Source: Streptomyces sp. NBC_01788 (GTDB lineage: Bacteria > Actinomycetota > Actinomycetes > Streptomycetales > Streptomycetaceae). Taken from it: 64,000 nucleotides of DNA. The position numbers were made by a program, and so were the translations under genes. Within the stretch, counting starts at the first letter, position 1, and every line of letters starts with the position of its first letter. Of the stretch, positions 42,276 to 50,946 are shown one piece after another. Under the pieces are notes generated by a model. The model was not told the origin of the DNA. It saw only the letters and a program-made list of their open reading frames with translations, and searched no databases. The stretch lies in assembly GCF_035917575.1 (NCBI RefSeq), contig NZ_CP109090.1:7750001-7814000 (forward strand), in the 5' to 3' direction.

Positions 42276-42856
42276 CGGGTCACCTCCACGGTGGCGGTCA
42301 TGAACGGATGGATCGTGCAGAGGTAGTGGTAGGTGCCGGGCGCGGTGAACCGGTAGCGATACGTGGCGTGGGTGGCCAGGGCGGCCGAGCGCAACGGGCC
42401 GCCCGAACCGGCGCTGGTGACGGTGTGCGCGTCGGTGTCCTGGTTGGTCCAGGTCACCGTCGTGCCCGCTTTGACCTTCAGCGCGGCCGGGGAGAACGCG
42501 AAGTTCTTGATCGCCACGGCGCTTCCCGACACCGGCGCGGCCGGTGCGCGCGCGCTCGGGGACGTCATGGGCATGGTCATGCTGGGCATCGGCGGGGCGC
42601 CCGTCGAGGAGCCCGCCGGGCCTCCCGGCCCGGTGGCGCCGGGCGTCCCGGCCGGCTGACTCTGCCCCTGACCAGGCGTGATGCCGCCGGCCGCGGCGGA
42701 CGGGGAATGCGACGACTGGCCGCACGCGCTGAGCAGCCCCAGCGTGCCGACGGCCGCGACGGCCAGCCCTCCGGCCGCGAGGCGTGAGCGCCGGCGCGGC
42801 GGATGTGGGCGACGTGGGCGACGCGGTGGACAGGGTGGACCGATGTTCAGGTGCAT
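42272..42856 (-). CDS. Cupredoxin lipoprotein
   Basis: A 194-residue exported copper protein. A lipobox LLSAC (Cys45) follows a basic N-terminus. A linker rich in Gly, Pro, Ser and Met (about 46-112, MPSMTMPMTSPS) could also bind copper. The cupredoxin domain has the type-1 ligands His144 (DAHTV), Cys180, His183 and Met186 (YLCTIHPFM). It is thus a plastocyanin/amicyanin-like electron carrier or copper-binding protein anchored to the outer face of the membrane. The ATG is about 18 bases after the purine-rich GGGAACG. It is first in a three-gene overlapping operon. Confidence 0.9.
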   Translation of the reverse strand: MHLNIGPPCPPRRPRRPHPPRRRSRLAAGGLAVAAVGTLGLLSACGQSSHSPSAAAGGITPGQGQSQPAGTPGATGPGGPAGSSTGAPPMPSMTMPMTSPSARAPAAPVSGSAVAIKNFAFSPAALKVKAGTTVTWTNQDTDAHTVTSAGSGGPLRSAALATHATYRYRFTAPGTYHYLCTIHPFMTATVEVTR

Positions 42857-43161
42857 GGTGATCGTTCCCAACTGATCGGGACGGAGAGTCCGAGTGGGGC
42901 CGCGCGCGACCGCGCGGGACCGGACCCGTGGGGGATATGGCGCGTATCCGCGCTCTTGCGTGGTTTCACGGACGGTGAGGGCCGTACGGTTCGGTGATCG
43001 AGCGCCTTTTTGTCGCACTGACCTCTCCGTGGCCCATGGCGGCCTGCCGGACGCGACACGACAAAAGGGGGCATCTGCGCGATGATCGGCATATGCCATG
43101 GGCTCACCGAAAACGTGGTCCAACGGCCGATCCGGAACGCTCCGCGCGCCGTGTCCCTGGT
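42857..43161. promoter_or_regulatory. Divergent promoter region, cupredoxin operon and ECF sigma factor
   Basis: 305 bases between the cupredoxin start and the sigma factor start. On the minus strand GAAACCACG (about 42971-42963), followed about 16 bases later by CGCCATAT, could be an ECF-type -35/-10 set for the cupredoxin operon, but I cannot confirm the consensus. A run of ACAAAAGGGGG lies at about 43062. An alternative sigma start at 43093 (ATG) lies in this stretch. Confidence 0.4.
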
Positions 43162-43695
43162 ATGGGGACCGCTTCGACCACGGACGAGGAACTGCTCCGC
43201 ACTCTGTACGCCGAGCACGCGGGCCCCCTTTTCCACTACGTGCTGCGACTGACCTCAGGAGACCGGCAGTGGGCCGAGGACGTCGTGCAGGAGACGCTGC
43301 TGCGCGCGTGGCAGCACCCCGACGCGTTCGAACCGGATCGCGGTCCGGCGCGGGCCTGGCTCTGCACGGTCGCCCGGCATGTGGTCATCGACGGCCACCG
43401 GGCCCGCAGGGCCAGGCCGGCCGAGGTGGACGGCGACGCCCTGGAGCAGGCCGCCGAGCAGACGCGCGGCGAGGACCAGATCGAGCAGGCGCTGCAGAGC
43501 TGGGCGGTCGCCGACGCTCTGCGGACGCTGTCCCCGGACCACCGCGCCGTCCTCATGGAGACGTACTACCGGGGCCGGACCATGGTGGAGGCCGCCGAAG
43601 TGCTGGGCATCCCGCTCGGCACCGTGAAGTCGCGGACCTACTACGCCCTGCACGCCCTCAGGCTGGCGCTCCAGGAACGAGGGATCGAGTCATGA
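43162..43695 (+). CDS. ECF sigma factor (SigK/SigL-like)
   Basis: A 177-residue group 4 sigma factor. Region 2 is visible (AEHAGPLFHYVLRLTSGDRQWAEDVVQETLLRAWQH), with the core DVVQETLLRAW. Region 4 follows (LRTLSPDHRAVLMETYYRGRTMVEAAEVLGIPLGTVKSRTYYALHALR). The start is uncertain between 43162 and 43093. It lies 25 bases upstream of its anti-sigma gene and is divergent from the cupredoxin operon, which is its likely target along with itself. Confidence 0.9.
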   Translation: MGTASTTDEELLRTLYAEHAGPLFHYVLRLTSGDRQWAEDVVQETLLRAWQHPDAFEPDRGPARAWLCTVARHVVIDGHRARRARPAEVDGDALEQAAEQTRGEDQIEQALQSWAVADALRTLSPDHRAVLMETYYRGRTMVEAAEVLGIPLGTVKSRTYYALHALRLALQERGIES

Positions 43696-43720
43696 CGGCG
43701 GCGTGGAGGAGGTGCCGACC

Positions 43721-44524
43721 ATGAACGCGGACCACGACGCCCTCCGGCTGGCGCTGGGCGGATACATCCTGGGCGCGCTCTCCCCGGCGGAGAGCGAGCA
43801 GGTGCGCGCCCACCTCGCGACGTGCGACGAGTGCCGGCAGGAACACGCCGAGCTGGCGGGACTGCCGGCCCTGCTCGCGACGGTCACGGAAGCCGACGTC
43901 GGCCTCGAGGCCTCGGGGGCGCCGATGCCCGCGGTCGGCGGGGACCTGGCCGAACGGCTGGTGCGGCGGGCCGCCGACAGCACGGCGGACACGCCTCCGG
44001 CGCGCTCCGGCGCGCCCCCGGCGGCCGCTCAGGCGCCCGAAGCGGGCCTCCTCGGCCGGATGCTCCGGCAGGCCGCGACCAGGCGCCGCAGGACCTGGCG
44101 ACTGCAGTGGGCCGGAGCCGCCGCCTCCCTGGCGCTCATCGGGTCGGCGATCGGCGGCACCTGGCTCGCCACCAGCGGATCCGTGGTCAGTGAGGCGACA
44201 CCGCCCGGACCGACCGCGCAGGCCCCGTCGCGCACCTTCACCGGACGCGATGCCGCCACCGGCGTCACCGCGTCGGTGAAGGTCTCGCCCTCCGCGTGGG
44301 GCAGCGTCCTCCAGGTCTCCGCCGGAGGGGCGCCCGCGGGCATCGTCTGCCGCCTGCAGGCGATCGGGCCCGGCGGCAGCAGGACGGACGCCGCCACCTG
44401 GCGGGCGGGCCAGTACCCTCCCGGCACCACGATTCCCGGAGCCGTTCCCCTCTCGCCGGGGGCCATCCAGCACTTCGAGATCATCACGGGCAATGGTCAG
44501 AAGCTGGTCACGATCCGGGCGTAG
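43721..44524 (+). CDS. Membrane anti-sigma factor with zinc (ZAS) motif
   Basis: A 267-residue protein. The anti-sigma zinc motif is HLATCDEC (His31, Cys35, Cys38). One membrane helix (about 126-148, WAGAAASLALIGSAIGGTWL) follows a linker. The extracytoplasmic domain (about 150-267) resembles RskA-type sensors. ATG 43721 follows GGAGGAGG. It would hold the adjacent sigma factor at the membrane and release it on a signal, possibly redox or metal-related given the divergent copper operon. Confidence 0.9.
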   Translation: MNADHDALRLALGGYILGALSPAESEQVRAHLATCDECRQEHAELAGLPALLATVTEADVGLEASGAPMPAVGGDLAERLVRRAADSTADTPPARSGAPPAAAQAPEAGLLGRMLRQAATRRRRTWRLQWAGAAASLALIGSAIGGTWLATSGSVVSEATPPGPTAQAPSRTFTGRDAATGVTASVKVSPSAWGSVLQVSAGGAPAGIVCRLQAIGPGGSRTDAATWRAGQYPPGTTIPGAVPLSPGAIQHFEIITGNGQKLVTIRA

Positions 44525-44712
44525 GCGCTGCCCGGGAAACCGCACCCGCAGAAAAACCGCGAAAGGTGCAATCAGCCCCGAACCGTGTGGTACTCGCTCT
44601 CCGTGCAACTGGATGAGGGGTCCAACTCGGGTACAGCCGAAGCGATTCCACCCGGTTCGCGGGCGGCCCCTCGGATTCCGGCCTCCGCACCCTACAGAAG
44701 AGCCACACGATC

Positions 44713-45141
44713 ATGTTTGTGACCGATCCTGCCTGTCCGAGCCCCCCACTGCTCTCGCACTGCAGCCACCAGGCGCTGCTCACCCTCCCCGCGCAGGCGG
44801 CGCACGTCCCGGCCGCCCGTCACTTCGCGGCAGACCTGCTGGACTGCTGGCGCGTCCCCCAGAGCGAGCGGGACTCCGCCGTCCTCATCGTCGACGAACT
44901 CGCCGCGAACGCAGCCCAGTACGGGCGTGAGCACATGACGCTGCTGCTCTTCCTCGACAACGACACCCTGCACATCGTCGTCAGCGACTCCGGAACCGCC
45001 GTGGAGCACTGCCAACGCGAGGCGGCCCCGGACGAACACGGCCGCGGCACCGCCATCGTCCGCTACCTCGCGGAGTCGACCGAGGTCCACCAGACACGCG
45101 GCGGCCGAGAGGTCCGCGCCTGTCTGCGGTGCAGGGCGTGA
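44713..45141 (+). CDS. ATP-binding anti-sigma-like regulator (HATPase_c)
   Basis: A 142-residue protein with a GHKL fold. The N-box VLIVDELAANAAQYG and the G-type loop VSDSGTAVEHCQREAAPDEHGRGTAIVRYLAE are visible. Streptomyces has many such RsbW-like proteins, which phosphorylate or bind anti-sigma antagonists. No antagonist gene is adjacent, so its partner is unknown. It is followed closely by the convergent MgtC gene. Confidence 0.85.
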   Translation: MFVTDPACPSPPLLSHCSHQALLTLPAQAAHVPAARHFAADLLDCWRVPQSERDSAVLIVDELAANAAQYGREHMTLLLFLDNDTLHIVVSDSGTAVEHCQREAAPDEHGRGTAIVRYLAESTEVHQTRGGREVRACLRCRA

Positions 45142-45160
45142 CACGGCCCCGCACGCGCCC

Positions 45161-45889
45161 CTATCCCTCGTCGCCCGTCGTCATCTCCACGTCGATCACT
45201 CCGTCGTCCTGGAAGAGCTCGGACGCCAGTCGCGCGGGATCCTGGGTGCCCTCCAGTTCCAGCAACACCTTCGCGGCGTCGTCGGTGCGGCCGGGCAGCC
45301 GCTCCACCCTGACCTGGAGGATGCGGAAGCCCATGCGGGTGCAGACCTGCATCAGGCGCGGCAGCAGCGCGGTGCCGGTCCGGTAGGTCAGGCGCGCCTC
45401 GAAGATGTGGGTGGAGGTGCCCGGCAGCAGCCGGGTGGACAGCACGAAGGGGTATCCGCGGACGACCAGGAAGTGCACGATGGTGGTCGCCATCGCGAGG
45501 ATGGGCAGTCCGCCGCCGCAGGCCATGCCGACCGCGCAGGTCAGCCAGACGGTCGCCGCCGTGGTCAGGCCGCGTACCGCGTCCCGGCGCACGAAGATCA
45601 GCCCGCCGCCGATGAACCCGATCCCCGAGACGATCTGCGCCGCCACCCGGGACGGGTCGAAGGAGACGTTCTCCAGCCCCAGGACATTGCTGAACCCGTG
45701 CTGCGAGACCTCCATCATCAAGGCGCTGGAGATCCCGACCAGCGTGTGCGTCCGCAGACCCGCGCTCTTCTGCTTGGCCTCCCGCTCCCAGCCGATCAGG
45801 GTCGACAACAGCAGCGCCAGCCCCAGCTCGGACAGCTGCCGTACACCCTGCCCGCTCAAGTCCCACAACGCCGCCGCGAGCTCCGTCAC
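45161..45889 (-). CDS. MgtC/SapB family membrane protein
   Basis: A 242-residue protein. Four or five membrane helices include LLLSTLIGWEREAKQKSAGLRTHTLVGISSALMMEVS and IVSGIGFIGGGLIFVRRD, the core of MgtC proteins. A cytoplasmic C-terminal domain of ACT-like fold follows (about 160-242). MgtC proteins are linked to magnesium limitation and modulation of F1Fo ATP synthase. GTG 45889 follows a very strong AGGAGGTGCGC. The gene stands alone. Confidence 0.9.
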   Translation of the reverse strand: MTELAAALWDLSGQGVRQLSELGLALLLSTLIGWEREAKQKSAGLRTHTLVGISSALMMEVSQHGFSNVLGLENVSFDPSRVAAQIVSGIGFIGGGLIFVRRDAVRGLTTAATVWLTCAVGMACGGGLPILAMATTIVHFLVVRGYPFVLSTRLLPGTSTHIFEARLTYRTGTALLPRLMQVCTRMGFRILQVRVERLPGRTDDAAKVLLELEGTQDPARLASELFQDDGVIDVEMTTGDEG

Positions 45890-46081
45890 GCGCACCTCCT
45901 GACCCGTACGTTCTCCATCAAGCCGACATCTACCCCCAACCTGGCACGTCACGATCAGCGCCGCCCGGAGTTCGCGCCCCGGTTCCGGCCAAAGAGGCAA
46001 GGAGCGGGCCGACGGCCGTCCCGTCGCGGGCGGTAGCGTTGCGCCCGGACGGCCATTTCCCGGCGGCGCAGGGGGCGATCG

Positions 46082-46528
46082 ATGGACCAGCAGTTGAACC
46101 TGGTGACCTTGGGCGTGGGGGACTTGACGGCCAGCCGCCGGTTCTACACCGAGGGCCTGGGCTGGACGCCGCTGCTCGACCTGGACGAGATCGTCTTCTA
46201 CCAGGTCGGCTGGGGGCTGGCCCTGGGGCTCTTCCCCCTGGCCGACCTCGGCGCCGACACCGGGCAGGCCGCGGTGGCCGGCACCCCCTTCACCCTCGCG
46301 CGGAACCTCGACTCGCCCGCCGAGGTGGACGTGGCCGTGGAGAGGGCTCGTGCGGCGGGGGCGACGGTCCTCAAGGAGCCGCGACGCGCGGCGTTCGGGG
46401 GCTATCACGCCTATTTCGCCGATCCGGACGGCCACCGCTGGGAGGTGTGCCACAACCCCGGCTGGTCGGTCGCCGACGACGGCACCGTGACACTGACGGC
46501 CGTCGAGGCGGTGGACGCGGAGGGCTGA
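46082..46528 (+). CDS. VOC family (glyoxalase-like) protein
   Basis: A 148-residue protein of the vicinal oxygen chelate superfamily. A beta-alpha-beta-beta-beta repeat is visible, with LVTLGVGDLTASRRFYTEGLGW and AYFADPDGHRWEVCHNPGW. The typical function is a metalloenzyme (glyoxalase, dioxygenase, fosfomycin resistance) or metal-independent binding. The usual metal residues cannot all be placed, so the function is open. Confidence 0.85.
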   Translation: MDQQLNLVTLGVGDLTASRRFYTEGLGWTPLLDLDEIVFYQVGWGLALGLFPLADLGADTGQAAVAGTPFTLARNLDSPAEVDVAVERARAAGATVLKEPRRAAFGGYHAYFADPDGHRWEVCHNPGWSVADDGTVTLTAVEAVDAEG

Positions 46529-46566
46529 CGAAGACTGCGGAGAAGAATCCACCCGGCCGGGTCAAC

Positions 46567-46595
46567 GCGGGGCACGCCTCTGTTGCGTGCCCCGC
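46567..46595. terminator. Hairpin after the VOC gene
   Basis: GCGGGGCACGC (46567-46577) and GCGTGCCCCGC (46585-46595) form a perfect 11-bp stem with a 7-base loop, 39 bases after the stop. No U-run follows. Confidence 0.75.
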
Positions 46596-46691
46596 CAGGC
46601 GAGTGTTCGGTGGGGCGTGGCCCCTTTCATTCCGCCGCTCGTTCCGCGCGCAGTCGATGGGCCCTGACCGTCGGACCCAGGAGATTCGCCG

Positions 46692-47765
46692 ATGGACATA
46701 CCCGAAGGTTCCCACCGCAGCCGCCGCCACTTCCTCGGCGCCGCGACCGCTGCCGTCGCCGCCGCCGAACTCGGCCTGACCGCCCCCGCGCAGGGCCGGT
46801 CGGGAGAGGAAAAGCCGGAGGTTCCTCCCACGGCCGAGCCGGGAGCGAACAAGTCCTTCAGCTCGCTGAAGCAGAAGGCCGCCGGTGTTCTGAACGTCGG
46901 ATATGCGGAGGCCGGCCCCGCGCACGGACGCCCCGTCATTCTTCTGCACGGCTGGCCCTACGACATCCACAGCTATGTCGACGTCGCGCCTCTGCTGGCG
47001 GCGCAGGGCTACAGAGTGATCGTCCCCTATCTACGGGGCCACGGCACGACTCGTTTCCTGTCGGGCAGCACGCCCCGCAATGCCCAGCAGTCGGTGTTCG
47101 CCCTCGACATCATTGCCCTGATGGACGCCCTCGGGATCGACAAGGCGGTCCTCGCCGGTTTCGACTGGGGCTCGCGGACGGCCGACATCATCGCCGCTCT
47201 CTGGCCGCAGCGCTGCACGGGCCTGGTCTCCGTGACCGGCTACCTGATCACCGACCCGCAGGCCAACAAGCTGCCGTCGCCGCCCAAGTCCGAGTGGGCA
47301 TGGTGGTACCAGTACTACTTCGCGACGGAGAGAGGTGTGCTCGGCCTCAAGAAGTACCGGCACGACCTGGGCAAACTCATCTGGAAGTTCAACTCCCCGA
47401 CCTGGCACTTCGACGAGGCCACCTACGAGCGCACCGCCGCGGCCTTCGACAACCCGGACTACGTCAGCATCGTGATCGACAACTATCGGTGGCGGCTGGG
47501 ACTGGCCAAGGGCGAACCGCAGTACGACGCCCTGGAGAAGCGGCTTGCCCAAGGACCCGTCATCAAGGTCCCCACGATCACCATCGATGGCGCGGACGAC
47601 CCCTTCACGCCGCCGGGAAACGGATCGTCCTACGCCAAGAAGTTCTCCGGAAAGTACGCGCACAGAACCCTGAAGGTCGGCCACAACGTGCCGCAGGAAG
47701 CACCCGTCGACTTCGCCAGGGCCGTCGTCGACGTCTACGGCTTCGCCGAGCCCGTCTCGAAATGA
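46692..47765 (+). CDS. Tat-exported alpha/beta hydrolase (epoxide hydrolase/dehalogenase-like)
   Basis: A 357-residue hydrolase with a twin-arginine signal (RSRRHFLGAATAAVAAAE, 9-26). The fold carries HGWPYD (oxyanion, 86-91), the nucleophile Asp158 in GFDWGSRTA, an acid in IDGADDPFTPP and His331 in VGHNVPQEAP. An Asp nucleophile, rather than Ser, is the mark of epoxide hydrolases and haloalkane dehalogenases. The exported, folded form suggests action on an extracellular substrate. AGGAG precedes the ATG. Its end overlaps the convergent LysR gene by 31 bases. Confidence 0.88.
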   Translation: MDIPEGSHRSRRHFLGAATAAVAAAELGLTAPAQGRSGEEKPEVPPTAEPGANKSFSSLKQKAAGVLNVGYAEAGPAHGRPVILLHGWPYDIHSYVDVAPLLAAQGYRVIVPYLRGHGTTRFLSGSTPRNAQQSVFALDIIALMDALGIDKAVLAGFDWGSRTADIIAALWPQRCTGLVSVTGYLITDPQANKLPSPPKSEWAWWYQYYFATERGVLGLKKYRHDLGKLIWKFNSPTWHFDEATYERTAAAFDNPDYVSIVIDNYRWRLGLAKGEPQYDALEKRLAQGPVIKVPTITIDGADDPFTPPGNGSSYAKKFSGKYAHRTLKVGHNVPQEAPVDFARAVVDVYGFAEPVSK

Positions 47766-48703
47766 GCGCGCGGTGTGCCGCCCTCCGTCCGGCCGGAGTG
47801 GAGGGTGACCGCGTGGAGGAGGGCGTCGCGGCAGGCGAGGACGGCGGGGTGGCGGCTGCCGCCGCGGCGGACGACGGTGGAGATGCGTCGTGCGCGCTGA
47901 CCGCGGGGGAGCTGCCGCAGGGTGACCGTGGGGGAGTGCCCGTCCCAGACCAGGTCGGGGAGGAAGGCCGCGGCGTGCTGCTGCTCGACGAGACGGAGGT
48001 GGAGCAGCAGGTCGGTGGTCTCGAAGCGTACGTCGGGTTCGAATCCGGCGTTGCGGCACAGGGTCATGGCCCAGTGCCGTGCGGCCGTGCCCTCGGGTTC
48101 CATCACCCAGGCGTGCCCCTCGAGTGAGCGCAGCGCCGCCATCGCGCCGTCGGTGTCCTGGCCGTCGGCCAGGTGAGGCAGGGCGAGGCGCAGCGGGTCG
48201 TCGAGCAGGTCCTCCTGTTCGAGTTCGGAGGGCCGCGGGTTGGGGTTGCCGGGGTACTCCTCGGCGAGGACCAGGTCGAAGTCACGGGCCAGCAGGGCGG
48301 GCAGAGCCTTCTCGGGTTCCATGTGCGTCACGTGCACGCGCAGTTGCGGGTGCCGGTCGCGCAACAGGCCGAGCGCGGTGGGGACCAGGGCCAGGGCGGC
48401 CGTCTGGAACGAGGCGACGCGCAGGGTGCCGGTCAGATCGGACAGCGAGGTGGCGATGTCCGCCTCGGCGCGCTCCAGACGTTCGAGGACCGCCTCGGTG
48501 TGGGCGACGAGGATCTCGGCCTGCTCGGTCAGCCGCACCCGCCGTCCGGCCGGTTCCAGCAGCGGTACGCCGACCTCGGCCTCCAGTTGCGAGAGCTGCT
48601 GGGAGACGGAGGAGGGAGCGTAGGACAGGGCGGCGGCGACGGCGGCCAGAGTGCCGCGGTGCTTCAGTTCGCGCAGCAGCCGCAGCCGGTGCAGATCGAA
48701 CAT
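47735..48703 (-). CDS. LysR family transcriptional regulator
   Basis: A 322-residue regulator. Its N-terminal winged HTH (about 1-60, LRELKHRGTLAAVAAALSYAPSSVSQQLSQLEAEVG) is followed by an effector domain of about 220 residues. It is divergent from the ammonia-lyase and LysE genes, with 111 bases between, and probably controls them in response to an amino acid. The 3' end overlaps the convergent hydrolase gene. Confidence 0.9.
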   Translation of the reverse strand: MFDLHRLRLLRELKHRGTLAAVAAALSYAPSSVSQQLSQLEAEVGVPLLEPAGRRVRLTEQAEILVAHTEAVLERLERAEADIATSLSDLTGTLRVASFQTAALALVPTALGLLRDRHPQLRVHVTHMEPEKALPALLARDFDLVLAEEYPGNPNPRPSELEQEDLLDDPLRLALPHLADGQDTDGAMAALRSLEGHAWVMEPEGTAARHWAMTLCRNAGFEPDVRFETTDLLLHLRLVEQQHAAAFLPDLVWDGHSPTVTLRQLPRGQRARRISTVVRRGGSRHPAVLACRDALLHAVTLHSGRTEGGTPRAHFETGSAKP

Positions 48704-48814
48704 CGCAGCCCCTCACCGTCACGGAGCGACGACCTGAACCATCGGTTTCTCCGACGAGTATAAGTCGAAAACATTCGCTGGACCGATCGTAGGAGGCCGT
48801 CGGACCCTGGTCGT
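48704..48814. promoter_or_regulatory. LysR-type divergent promoter region
   Basis: A palindrome CGAA-AACA-TTCG (48766-48777), extended by AGT and GCT flanks, sits midway between the regulator and ammonia-lyase genes. ATCGGT (48741) and ACCGAT (48782) form a wider inverted pair. These are placed as expected for a LysR operator. AGGAGG at 48791-48796 is 18 bases before the assigned GTG, a long spacing. Confidence 0.5.
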
Positions 48815-49936
48815 GTGTCCGACAACGCCTTCCGCCGCCGTAATCCGCCGTGGTCCATGCGCCCCCGTGCCCGCGCCTGGCGGTGCGGCCCCGCGCCCGC
48901 CGGGGTACGGGACTTCCATGCCGCGCTGCCCGGCTACGCACCCACCCCGCTGACCGAACTGCCACCGCTCGCAGACGAGTTGGGCGCCGGTCGGGTCTTC
49001 GTCAAGGACGAGTCGAGCCGGCTGGGGCTGCCCGCGTTCAAGGCCCTGGGCGCGTCCTGGGCGGTCCACCGAACCCTCGCCGAGCGGGCCGCGAGCGGCG
49101 CCGGGCCGGGACCGGTCGTGCTGGTGACCGCCACCGACGGCAACCACGGCCGGGCGGTGGCCCGCACGGCACGCCTGCTCGGGCAGCACGCCCACGTCTT
49201 CGTACCGCGCGGAGTGCATCCGGGGGCCGTGGCGGCCATCGCCGCCGAGAACGCGGAGGTGACCGAGGTTCCGGGCCCCTACGACGAAGCCGTGCGCCGG
49301 GCCGCCGAGGCCGCCGCCGCGCCGGACTCGGTGCTGGTCCAGGACACCGCCTGGCCGGGCTACGAACGGATCCCGGGGTGGATCGTCGAGGGCTACTCGA
49401 CCCTCTGCGCGGAGATCGACGAGCAACTGGCGGCCGCGGGGGCCGCCGAGGGCCCCGACCTCGTCTCCATACCGGTGGGCGTCGGCTCGCTGGCCCAGGC
49501 CGTGGTCACCCACTACCGCAGCCGCCCCTCCGGGCACGCTCCCGCGCTGCTGTCGGTGGAGCCGCGGTCCGCCGCCTGCGTCCTGGAAAGCCTCACCCGC
49601 GGCGAACCCGTCACCGTCACCGGCGGCGACACCACCATGGCGGGGCTGAACTGCGGCACCCCCTCCAGCATCGCCTGGCCCTACCTGCACGGCGGCCTGG
49701 ACGCCGCTGTCGCCGTCCCCGACGCCGACAGCGCCCACGCGGCCGCCCGCCTCGCCGCTCTCGGGGTCTCCTCGGGCCCCTGCGGAGCCGCCGCGCTCGC
49801 CGGTCTCCGCGCGGTGCTGGCCGGCATGGGCGGCGAGGAGCGCCGTACGGCCCTGGGGCTCGACGGGACCTCGGTGGTCGTGCTGCTGAGCACCGAGGGC
49901 CGCGACGCGAACCCGCACTCCGTCACCCACCACTGA
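48815..49936 (+). CDS. PLP-dependent diaminopropionate ammonia-lyase-like enzyme
   Basis: A 373-residue fold-type II PLP enzyme. The Schiff-base lysine is Lys76 in SRLGLPAFKALGASWA, the substrate loop is TATDGNHGRAVA, and the phosphate-binding Gly-rich segment is SIPVGVGSLAQAVV. The arrangement is that of diaminopropionate ammonia-lyase and serine/threonine dehydratase relatives. The gene is followed by a LysE-type exporter. The unit may detoxify and export an amino acid. The GTG start is not certain, because the ribosome-binding site is distant. Confidence 0.85.
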   Translation: MSDNAFRRRNPPWSMRPRARAWRCGPAPAGVRDFHAALPGYAPTPLTELPPLADELGAGRVFVKDESSRLGLPAFKALGASWAVHRTLAERAASGAGPGPVVLVTATDGNHGRAVARTARLLGQHAHVFVPRGVHPGAVAAIAAENAEVTEVPGPYDEAVRRAAEAAAAPDSVLVQDTAWPGYERIPGWIVEGYSTLCAEIDEQLAAAGAAEGPDLVSIPVGVGSLAQAVVTHYRSRPSGHAPALLSVEPRSAACVLESLTRGEPVTVTGGDTTMAGLNCGTPSSIAWPYLHGGLDAAVAVPDADSAHAAARLAALGVSSGPCGAAALAGLRAVLAGMGGEERRTALGLDGTSVVVLLSTEGRDANPHSVTHH

Positions 49937-50004
49937 ACGCGCCACACCGGAAGGACATCCGCGTTGACCACCCCCGAAGGCCCGAGCAGGAGGAGGGCGG
50001 CGGC

Positions 50005-50628
50005 GTGCTGACCCACCTCGCGGCCGCGACCGTCGTCCTCGGCCTGCTGACCGTCGTGCCCGGCCCGGACATGGCGGTGGTCACCCGGCGCGCCCTCGTG
50101 GCCGGCACCGGGGACGCGCTGCGCACCGTGGGCGGGATCGTGACCGGGCTGCTGCTGTGGGGCGCGCTGAGCGTGGCCGGACTCGCGGCCGTGCTCGCCG
50201 CCTCGCCCACGGCGTACCTGGTCGTCAAGCTCCTCGGCGCCGGCTACCTGGTCCTGCTGGGCGGGCAGGCGCTGTGGCGGAACCGCAGGGGCGCCGCGGA
50301 TCCCGCCCGCACGGACAGCGGCTCGCCCGCCGCCGGAAGCGCCTGGCGGACCGGCCTGGTCAGCAACGCCCTCAACCCGAAGATCGCCGTCTTCTACTCA
50401 GGACTGCTCCCCACCCTGGCCCCGCCCCGGATGCCCGCCGCCTGGGCCATGACGCTGCTGGTCCTCCTCCACGCCACTCTGACGGTCATCTGGCTGGGCG
50501 GTTACGCTCTGCTGCTTTCCAGGGCCGGAGGCGTCCTCGAAAGGCCGGGGTTGCGCCGGGTGCTCGGACGCACCACGGGCGTCGTACTGATCGGTCTCGC
50601 TGTCGTGGTCGCGGCCTCGGCCGGCTGA
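50005..50628 (+). CDS. LysE family amino acid exporter
   Basis: A 207-residue membrane protein with about six helices. The LysE/RhtB signature is seen in LLTVVPGPDMAVVTRRALVAG, and the SNALNPKIAVFY segment is in the middle. It exports lysine, threonine, homoserine or similar amino acids. GTG 50005 follows GGAGGAGGG. It is co-directional with the ammonia-lyase gene, 68 bases downstream, under the divergent LysR. Substrate unknown. Confidence 0.9.
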   Translation: MLTHLAAATVVLGLLTVVPGPDMAVVTRRALVAGTGDALRTVGGIVTGLLLWGALSVAGLAAVLAASPTAYLVVKLLGAGYLVLLGGQALWRNRRGAADPARTDSGSPAAGSAWRTGLVSNALNPKIAVFYSGLLPTLAPPRMPAAWAMTLLVLLHATLTVIWLGGYALLLSRAGGVLERPGLRRVLGRTTGVVLIGLAVVVAASAG

Positions 50629-50758
50629 ACCCCGCGTGCCACCGGACCCGGGTGAAACCGAAAGTTAAACCCGAGGTCACCCGCGGTCGGTCCGCGCGAC
50701 GTCGAGGCAGCGGACAAAGGGAGGAGACCCGAACATACGCAAGAAGGGCGGCACCCCC

Positions 50759-50890
50759 GTGCCCCACATATTGACCTCGCTCCTTACGCAAGTGGCGGTC
50801 GCCGTGATCGAGGCGCTCGTCGTCCGTCTGCTCGTGCAGCTCTGGAACGCCTTCGCCCGCGGCGGCCACCCGATGGCGGCCGCCGCTTGA
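50759..50890 (+). CDS. Tiny hydrophobic peptide (43 residues), unknown function
   Basis: The peptide reads VPHILTSLLTQVAVAVIEAL followed by VVRLLVQLWNAFARGG and an Ala-rich end, forming one hydrophobic or amphipathic helix. GTG 50759 is preceded by GAAGGG at loose spacing. In the same frame GGAGGAG lies ahead of an ATA at 50735, which would give a longer peptide beginning with basic residues (RKKGGTP). The codons ATA and TTG are rare in this genome. It could be a small membrane peptide, such as a toxin-like or regulator-like peptide, but there is no homology call. It is 131 bases past the LysE stop. Confidence 0.45.
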   Translation: MPHILTSLLTQVAVAVIEALVVRLLVQLWNAFARGGHPMAAAA

Positions 50891-50946
50891 CGCGCCTCAG
50901 GCGCACTCCGAGCATCTGACCTGCGCGTCCGATCGCAGGCAGGGCC

